DNA of 18,944 bases, taken from assembly GCA_045125095.1 (NCBI GenBank), contig JBGVMW010000039.1, positions 1-18,944 of the forward strand, written 5' to 3'. The stretch's first letter is position 1. The number at the start of each line of letters is the position of its first letter. The translations under genes were made by a program, and so were the position numbers. The notes below the pieces were generated by a model. It was not told where the DNA came from. It searched no databases and saw nothing but the letters and a program-made list of their open reading frames with translations. Source of the DNA: JBGVMW01 sp045125095 (GTDB taxonomy: Bacteria > Bacillota > Clostridia > Lachnospirales > Lachnospiraceae). Below, one piece after another: positions 13,692-18,944 of this stretch.

Positions 13692-15146
13692 GTGAGCGAG
13701 TTATCTCAAGCGTGTACACCTATTTATGATGCGTTGATGGAGCAGAAAAATATCCGTCTGGTTCATTTTGATGTGCCCGGTCATAAGGGCGGCAGAGGAA
13801 ATAAAGAATTAAAGCGTTTTTTGGGAGATGAATGCGTAAAAGCAGACATGAATTCCATGAAACCTCTTGATAATTTATGTCACCCGGTATCGGTTATAAA
13901 AGATGCACAGCAGTTAGCCGCAGAAGCGTTCGGTGCAGAATCTGCTTTTTTTATTGTAAATGGTACGACGGCAGCGGTGCAGGCAATGATTATGTCTGTC
14001 TGTAAGGCCGGTGAGAAGATTATTATGGCGCGTAATGTGCATAGAAGTGCCATTAATACATTAGTAGTGAATGGTGCAATTCCGGTATATGTGAATCCGG
14101 GAACGAATAAAGAATACGGTATTCCATTAGGAATGGCAATCAAGGATGTAAAGCGTGCGATTGAGGAAAATCCGGATGCAAAAGCGATTCTTGTCAACAA
14201 TCCAACCTATTATGGAATCTGTTCAAATTTGAAAGAAATTGTACGTCTGGCACATGAAGCCGGTATGTATGTATTGGTAGATGAAGCTCATGGAACACAT
14301 TTTTACTTTGGGGAAGATATGCCAATATCAGGAATGGCAGCTGGTGCAGATATGGCAGCAATCAGTATACATAAGACAGGTGGTTCTTTGACACAAAGTT
14401 CCCTGTTGGTAGCTGGAAAGGGTATGAATCCTGACTATATTCGTCAGGTAATTAACCTGACCCAGACAACCAGTGCGTCTTATTTACTGATGGCAAGTCT
14501 TGATATTTCCAGAAAAAATCTAAGTTTAAACGGAAAAGAAATGTTTAAAAAGACACTTTCTTATGCAAGCTATGCAAGAGAGGAAATTAATAAATTAGGT
14601 GGATACCATGCGTTTGGTGAGGAATTAGTCAATGGTGACAGTGTATATGCCTTTGACCTTACTAAATTGTCTATCAATACCAGAAACATTGGACTTGCCG
14701 GAATTGAAGTCTATGATTTACTTCGTGATGAATATGGAATTCAGATTGAATTTGGTGATATTGGTAATATTTTGGCGATTATTTCGAGTGGAGACAGGAA
14801 TATTGAGATTGAGCGTCTGATAGCAGCATTGTCTGAGATAAAACGTTTATATTCCAAGGATTCCACTGGTTTATTTGATCATGAATACATTGATCCGAAG
14901 GTAGAACTGACACCCCAAAAGGCGTTTTATGCGAAAAAAGTGTCGATGAAGATTGAAGAAAGCTGCGACCGGATATGTGGAGAGTTTGTTATGTGCTATC
15001 CACCGGGAATTCCGATTCTTGCTCCGGGAGAGTTAATTACACAGGAAATCATTGATTATATTTTGTATGCCAAGGAAAAAGGCTGCTTTATGACTGGTAC
15101 AGAAGATATGGCGGTAGAATATATCAATGTTGTGGAGGATGTATAA
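13692..15146 (+). CDS. speA: Orn/Lys/Arg decarboxylase (SpeA/YaaO-like)
   Basis: This is a fold-type I PLP amino acid decarboxylase that makes agmatine, putrescine or cadaverine. The start chosen is GTG 13692, with GGAGG 5 nt upstream; TTG 13680 precedes that site. The 484 residues match the short Bacillus SpeA-like form lacking the N-terminal wing domain. Seen are FDVPGHKGG, the NGTTAAVQAM cofactor region, VDEAHGTHF and SIHKTGGSLTQSS with the likely PLP lysine near residue 228. The substrate cannot be told from sequence alone; arginine is my first guess because the B. subtilis relative is arginine-specific. Its stop codon directly abuts the speE start. Confidence 0.92.
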   Translation: MSELSQACTPIYDALMEQKNIRLVHFDVPGHKGGRGNKELKRFLGDECVKADMNSMKPLDNLCHPVSVIKDAQQLAAEAFGAESAFFIVNGTTAAVQAMIMSVCKAGEKIIMARNVHRSAINTLVVNGAIPVYVNPGTNKEYGIPLGMAIKDVKRAIEENPDAKAILVNNPTYYGICSNLKEIVRLAHEAGMYVLVDEAHGTHFYFGEDMPISGMAAGADMAAISIHKTGGSLTQSSLLVAGKGMNPDYIRQVINLTQTTSASYLLMASLDISRKNLSLNGKEMFKKTLSYASYAREEINKLGGYHAFGEELVNGDSVYAFDLTKLSINTRNIGLAGIEVYDLLRDEYGIQIEFGDIGNILAIISSGDRNIEIERLIAALSEIKRLYSKDSTGLFDHEYIDPKVELTPQKAFYAKKVSMKIEESCDRICGEFVMCYPPGIPILAPGELITQEIIDYILYAKEKGCFMTGTEDMAVEYINVVEDV

Positions 15147-15992
15147 ATGGAATTATGGTATACAGACCAGCACACGAAGGATGTGCGTTTCTCCGTAAAA
15201 GTAGAAGAACAGATTGTCCAGCGAAAAAGCTATTATCAGCAGATAGATTTGCTTTTGACGAAAGCATATGGAAAAATTCTGGTTTTAGATGGCGAATTGA
15301 TGATTACCCAGCGTGATGAATTTATTTACCATGAAATGATTGTACATGTCCCTATGGCAGTTCATCCAAATGTAAAAAAGGTGTTAGTCATTGGAGGCGG
15401 CGATGGTGGCTCTGTTCGCGAACTTTGTAAATATGATTTTATCGAACACATCGATTTAGTGGAGGTAGATGAGGAATATTTGCAGATATGCAAGGAATAT
15501 TTTCAGGAAACAGCCTGTAAGTTAGATGATCCAAGAGTTCATATTTGTTTTGATGAAGGGCTGCGCTTTGTTCGCGCTGTCCATGATGAATACGATTTGA
15601 TAATTGTAGACTGTGCTGACCCGTATGGTCCGGCAGAGGGATTATTTACGAAGGAATTCTATGGTAATTGTTTTAAGGCGTTAAAAGAAGACGGTATCTT
15701 AATTAACCAGCATGAAAGTCCATATTATGCAGAACATGCAAAGAGCGTGGAAAGAGCGCATAAACATATTGCTTCTTCTTTTCCGTTTAGTACCGTATAC
15801 CAGTGTCATATTCCGTCCTATCCATCGGGGCACTGGCTCTTTGGTTTTGCTTCCAAAAAATATGACCCGGTTGCGGATTTGGATGAAGATATGTGGAACA
15901 AGTTAGGTATTGAAACGAGATATTATAATACTGATTTACATAAGGGGTCCTTTTATTTGCCAACTTATGTAAAGAAGCTGTTAGATTTATAA
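15147..15992 (+). CDS. speE: Spermidine synthase (polyamine aminopropyltransferase)
   Basis: SpeE transfers an aminopropyl group from decarboxylated SAM to putrescine or another amine. The 281 residues are normal. The N-terminal MELWYTDQHTKDVRFSVKV is typical. The SAM-binding VLVIGGGDGGSVREL is followed by the acidic LVEVDEEYL, and the catalytic region reads VDCADPYGPAEGLF, where DxxDPxGPAE is the family pattern. The start codon immediately follows the speA stop, implying translational coupling. No S-adenosylmethionine decarboxylase (speD), which supplies its substrate, is encoded in the window. Confidence 0.97.
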   Translation: MELWYTDQHTKDVRFSVKVEEQIVQRKSYYQQIDLLLTKAYGKILVLDGELMITQRDEFIYHEMIVHVPMAVHPNVKKVLVIGGGDGGSVRELCKYDFIEHIDLVEVDEEYLQICKEYFQETACKLDDPRVHICFDEGLRFVRAVHDEYDLIIVDCADPYGPAEGLFTKEFYGNCFKALKEDGILINQHESPYYAEHAKSVERAHKHIASSFPFSTVYQCHIPSYPSGHWLFGFASKKYDPVADLDEDMWNKLGIETRYYNTDLHKGSFYLPTYVKKLLDL

Positions 15993-16016
15993 GAATGGAC
16001 AGAAAGGAAATAAAAA

Positions 16017-17216
16017 ATGGGAAGAGCTTTAATTATCGGCTGCGGTGGTGTAGCCAGTGTTGCAATTCATAAATGTTGCCAGAATGCAGACGTATTTGAG
16101 GAGATCTGCATCGCAAGCAGAACAAAGTCAAAATGTGATGCGTTAAAGGCAAAATTAGACGGTGGAAAAACAAAGATTACAACTGCACAGGTTAATGCAG
16201 ATAATGTAGATGAATTGATTGCGTTAATCAATGATTACAAGCCGGATATTGTTATGAATCTGGCACTTCCATATCAGGATTTAACAATCATGGATGCTTG
16301 TCTTGCAACAAAGACACATTATTTAGATACTGCAAACTATGAGCCGGAAGACACTGCTAAGTTTGAATATAGCTGGCAGTGGGCATACAGAGAGCGTTTT
16401 GAACAGGCTGGTATTACTGCAATATTAGGTTGTGGTTTCGATCCGGGTGTAACAGGTGTATTTTCTGCATATGCCATGAAGCATGAATTCGATGAAATTC
16501 ATGAGATTGACATTTTGGATTGTAATGGTGGTGACCATGGGTATCCATTTGCAACGAACTTTAATCCGGAGATTAACATCCGTGAGGTTTCAGCAAAGGG
16601 AAGCTACTGGGAAAATGGTAAGTGGATAGAGACAGAGCCAATGGAAATCAAGCGTGTCTATAATTTTGCTGAAGTTGGCGAAAAGGATATGTACTTACTT
16701 CACCATGAAGAATTAGAGTCTTTAGGTTTAAATATCAAGGGAATTAAGAGAATCCGTTTCTTTATGACTTTTGGACAGAGCTATCTGACACATTTAAAAT
16801 GTTTAGAAAATGTGGGAATGACTTCTATTGAGCCAATTGAATTTGAAGGAAAGCAGATTGTTCCATTGCAGTTCTTAAAAGCAGTATTACCAGATCCTGC
16901 ATCATTAGGACCAAGAACAGTTGGTAAGACAAATATTGGTTGTATTTTCAAGGGAATCAAGGATGGTAAGGAAAAAACATATTATTTATACAATGTGTGT
17001 GACCATCAGGAATGTTATAAGGAAGTTGGTTCTCAGGCAATTTCGTATACTACAGGTGTACCGGCTATGATTGGTGCCATGATGCTCTTACAGGGTAAAT
17101 GGAAAAAGCCTGGTGTATACAATGTAGAGGAATTTGATCCGGATCCATTTATGGACGCGCTGAATAAGTGGGGGCTTCCATGGGTGGAAGATTTCAATCC
17201 GGTATTGGTTGACTAA
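16017..17216 (+). CDS. Carboxynorspermidine synthase-type dehydrogenase
   Basis: The protein belongs to the saccharopine dehydrogenase family. Neighbours point to the branch that condenses aspartate semialdehyde with a diamine and reduces the product to carboxy(nor)spermidine. The 399 residues start with the NAD(P)-binding ALIIGCGGVASVAIHKC. ILGCGFDPGVTGVFSAY and DCNGGDHGYPFATNFNPE follow, as in the carboxynorspermidine branch. AAAGGA precedes the ATG. It is 24 nt after speE and ends at a terminator. In some bacteria the same family acts on agmatine (carboxyaminopropylagmatine route); with an arginine-type SpeA next door, that alternative is open. Confidence 0.92.
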   Translation: MGRALIIGCGGVASVAIHKCCQNADVFEEICIASRTKSKCDALKAKLDGGKTKITTAQVNADNVDELIALINDYKPDIVMNLALPYQDLTIMDACLATKTHYLDTANYEPEDTAKFEYSWQWAYRERFEQAGITAILGCGFDPGVTGVFSAYAMKHEFDEIHEIDILDCNGGDHGYPFATNFNPEINIREVSAKGSYWENGKWIETEPMEIKRVYNFAEVGEKDMYLLHHEELESLGLNIKGIKRIRFFMTFGQSYLTHLKCLENVGMTSIEPIEFEGKQIVPLQFLKAVLPDPASLGPRTVGKTNIGCIFKGIKDGKEKTYYLYNVCDHQECYKEVGSQAISYTTGVPAMIGAMMLLQGKWKKPGVYNVEEFDPDPFMDALNKWGLPWVEDFNPVLVD

Positions 17217-17225
17217 GGAAAATAG

Positions 17226-17256
17226 AAAGCGTCAGAACGGTGGTTTTGACGCTTTT
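17226..17256 (+). terminator. Terminator after the dehydrogenase gene
   Basis: A perfect 9-bp stem AAAGCGTCA (17226-17234) with TGACGCTTT (17247-17255), a 12-nt loop and a short T-run. It lies inside what would otherwise be one polyamine operon. Confidence 0.75.
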
Positions 17257-17259
17257 GTT

Positions 17260-17320
17260 ATATACTAAGAAATTGCAACAGTTCGTTGTATGATGTAATG
17301 TATGAAATTTCCTAGTATAT
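17260..17320. repeat. 61-bp palindromic repeat, copy 2
   Basis: Same length as 3516-3576, 56 of 61 bases identical. One outer arm has a single change (AAG for AGG), giving one mismatch in the 15-bp stem. In the inner palindrome TTACAT has become TTGTAT; both changes still pair with ATGTAA through G-U if the + strand is RNA. It again starts a few bases after a terminator. Confidence 0.7.
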
Positions 17321-17331
17321 AAAAAACGAAT

Positions 17332-17493
17332 GCGCACTCGCTCCCTTCAAACGTAGCGGACACTAAGGCCGTAAAATACACAGCCTAAGTGCCGTCGTTT
17401 TCAGAGGGGGACATATAGACGATGTAGCGAACAGTTATCTGTCACAAACCATTCTGACAATTCACTACCTTGTTGGTGTTTCGCAATTATCTA
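17332..17493. repeat. 162-bp dispersed structured repeat, copy 2
   Basis: Gapless match to 1-162. It fills nearly all the gap between the 61-bp repeat and the nspC ribosome binding site, ending 31 nt before the start codon. The stem GGCCGT/ACAGCC and the CACT/AGTG segment are retained. No ORF and no convincing promoter for nspC were found in it. Confidence 0.75.
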
Positions 17494-17524
17494 AAAATTT
17501 TAGAAGTGATAAGGAGAAAAAATT

Positions 17525-18655
17525 ATGAATTACAAAAATGTTCCAACGCCTTGCTATATTGTGCAAGAGGATGCGTTGATAAATAATCTTACGATACTTT
17601 CTGGTGTAATGGAACGCACAGGTGCGAAGATTCTGCTGGCGCAGAAAGCGTTTTCCATGTTTGCGGAATATCCGCTGATGAGCAAATATCTGGCTGGTAC
17701 GACAGCAAGTGGACTGTATGAAGCGAAACTGGGACATGAGGAAATGGGGAACCGTGAAGTGCATGTGTATTGTCCTGCGTACAAGGAAGCAGAACTGGAC
17801 GAACTGGTGAAAATCTGCGATCATATTATTTTTAATTCCTTGTATCAGTGGGAAACATACAAGGATAAGGTGAAAAATGCTCCTAGACAAATTAGTTGTG
17901 GACTTCGTATTAATCCGGAATATTCAGAAATTGAAACAGACATTTACAATCCATGTATTACCGGTTCCAGATTAGGAATTCGCCTTCAGGATTTAGAAAA
18001 AGCAGATTTGACTGGTATTGATGGTTTGCATTTTCATACCATGTGTGAGCAGAATTCTGATGTGTTGAAACGCACCATTGAAGTAATTGATAAAAAATTT
18101 GCACCGTACCTTAAGAATATGAAATGGGTAAATTTAGGAGGCGGTCATCACATTACAAGAGAAAATTATGACATTGCCACCTTAGAGGAATGTATTTTGC
18201 ATATGAAACATACTTATGATGTGGAAGTGTACTTAGAACCGGGAGAGGCAGTTGCCTTAAATGCAGGTGTTCTGGTGACAGAAGTACTGGACATTATTGA
18301 AAATGGCATGAATATAGCCATTGTAGATACTTCCGCAGCCTGCCATATGCCGGATGTATTGGAAATGCCATACCGCCCATTTATTATTGGTTCCGGTGAG
18401 GCAGAGGAAAAAGCATATACTTACCGTTTAGGCGGACCGACTTGTTTAGCTGGTGATGTGATAGGTGATTATTCCTTTGACAAGCCATTGCAGCCAGGGG
18501 ATCGTCTGGTATTTACGGATATGGCAATTTACAGCATGGTAAAAAACAATACCTTTAATGGCATGCCATTGCCAGCGATTTGTGTGGAACGAAACGGTGA
18601 AGTGGAGATTGTGAAAGAATTTTCTTATGAGGATTTTAAGGGGAGATTGTCGTAA
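17525..18655 (+). CDS. nspC: Carboxynorspermidine decarboxylase
   Basis: NspC is a PLP enzyme of the alanine racemase-fold family that removes the carboxyl group from carboxy(nor)spermidine to yield norspermidine or spermidine. The 376 residues are normal. Lys41 in ILLAQKAFSM is the expected PLP lysine. HFHTMCEQ, WVNLGGGHHIT, VYLEPGEAVAL and GPTCLAGDVIGDY are in family order. AAGGAG lies 8 nt before the ATG. It works directly after the dehydrogenase upstream, from which it is separated by a terminator and two repeats. Whether the product is spermidine or norspermidine depends on the diamine used and cannot be seen. Confidence 0.95.
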   Translation: MNYKNVPTPCYIVQEDALINNLTILSGVMERTGAKILLAQKAFSMFAEYPLMSKYLAGTTASGLYEAKLGHEEMGNREVHVYCPAYKEAELDELVKICDHIIFNSLYQWETYKDKVKNAPRQISCGLRINPEYSEIETDIYNPCITGSRLGIRLQDLEKADLTGIDGLHFHTMCEQNSDVLKRTIEVIDKKFAPYLKNMKWVNLGGGHHITRENYDIATLEECILHMKHTYDVEVYLEPGEAVALNAGVLVTEVLDIIENGMNIAIVDTSAACHMPDVLEMPYRPFIIGSGEAEEKAYTYRLGGPTCLAGDVIGDYSFDKPLQPGDRLVFTDMAIYSMVKNNTFNGMPLPAICVERNGEVEIVKEFSYEDFKGRLS

Positions 18656-18730
18656 GGTTTAGAGTAGAAACGATTAAATTATGGAATTGTAGCAATTGTC
18701 AAAAAAGTTTAAAAAATTTTAAAAAATCAG

Positions 18731-18759
18731 TTGACAGACACAAAAAGGTGTGTTATTCT
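18731..18759 (+). promoter_or_regulatory. rRNA operon promoter P1
   Basis: TTGACA (18731-18736), 17-nt spacer, TATTCT (18754-18759). Upstream A/T tracts (18700-18727) resemble an UP element. A hairpin GCCGT/ACGGC (18766-18780) opens the transcript. Confidence 0.8.
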
Positions 18760-18822
18760 AACATAGCCGTCGGGAACGGCGGCAAACTAACAAAAGAGAA
18801 ATGAAAAAAATGAAAAAAGTTG

Positions 18823-18851
18823 TTGACAAAGCGAAAATCTTGTGATAAGAT
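18823..18851 (+). promoter_or_regulatory. rRNA operon promoter P2
   Basis: TTGACA (18823-18828), 17-nt spacer, TAAGAT (18846-18851), 92 bp after P1. Such tandem promoters are typical of rrn operons in Firmicutes. Confidence 0.8.
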
Positions 18852-18857
18852 ATAAAA

Positions 18858-18944
18858 GTTGCTGGTTGACAGCGAAATGAAACTTGAAAACTAAACAGTG
18901 AACCAGACCTTGAAAATTCTTTTGAAGATTATTTAAGGAATGTA
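18858..18944 (+). other. Start of an rRNA operon leader (cut by window edge)
   Basis: After P2 the sequence contains TTGAAAACTAAACAGTG, a leader motif common before 16S rRNA in Firmicutes and related to the boxA antitermination region. The 16S gene itself is not in the window; the call rests on this motif and the promoters. Confidence 0.7.

Noticed and set aside
1..17493. Direct 162-bp repeats at both ends of the window as borders of a composite transposon or island
   Set aside because: The interval holds housekeeping genes (groESL, guaB) and no transposase or integrase. The repeats are better read as independent copies of a dispersed element.

Overview
The window looks like chromosomal DNA of a low-GC Gram-positive anaerobe of the class Clostridia, most likely family Lachnospiraceae. 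The basis is AT-rich sequence with strong AGGAGG-type ribosome binding sites, a DUF4317 protein, a CIRCE-controlled groESL, a short clostridial-type ThiC with a TPP riboswitch, and a polyamine operon containing carboxynorspermidine-type enzymes. Thirteen protein genes are supported. All are on the + strand except the first (DUF4317). No transposase, integrase, phage, CRISPR or tRNA gene was seen. The window ends in the tandem promoters and leader of an rRNA operon; the 16S gene lies beyond the right edge.

Layout. 1-390: a 162-bp dispersed repeat, a leftward promoter with two operator-like palindromes, and the terminator of the DUF4317 gene. 391-3450: divergent DUF4317 gene and an LCP (CpsA-like) cell-wall glycopolymer ligase gene. 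3451-4698: about 1.25 kb with no gene but dense in nucleic-acid structure. It holds a terminator, a 61-bp palindromic repeat, two hairpins, and two convergent copies of a roughly 300-nt rod-shaped element whose arms pair and covary. 4590-7328: groES, groEL and a small membrane protein. 7402-10546: TPP riboswitch and thiC-thiD-thiE. 10563-13530: guaB with an unusual promoter-terminator leader, then a membrane-anchored amidase and a YjbQ/UPF0047 protein. 13565-18655: Orn/Lys/Arg decarboxylase, spermidine synthase, carboxynorspermidine synthase-type dehydrogenase and, after a terminator plus two repeats, carboxynorspermidine decarboxylase. 18731-18944: rRNA promoters.

How the genes fit together. 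ThiC and ThiD make the pyrimidine half of thiamine and ThiE joins it to the thiazole half; no thiazole gene is present here. The polyamine genes encode two ways of adding a three-carbon amine to a diamine: SpeE with decarboxylated SAM, and the dehydrogenase/decarboxylase pair with aspartate semialdehyde. No SpeD is present in the window. GroESL, GuaB, LCP protein and amidase are housekeeping or cell-wall functions.

The most unusual content is the intergenic structure. The twin rod elements at 3710-4371 share a 71-nt apical core that differs at seven positions; six of these form three compensatory base-pair changes and the seventh is in the loop. I do not recognise the family. The 61-bp and 162-bp repeats each occur twice. 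The 61-bp element sits directly after a Rho-independent terminator both times.
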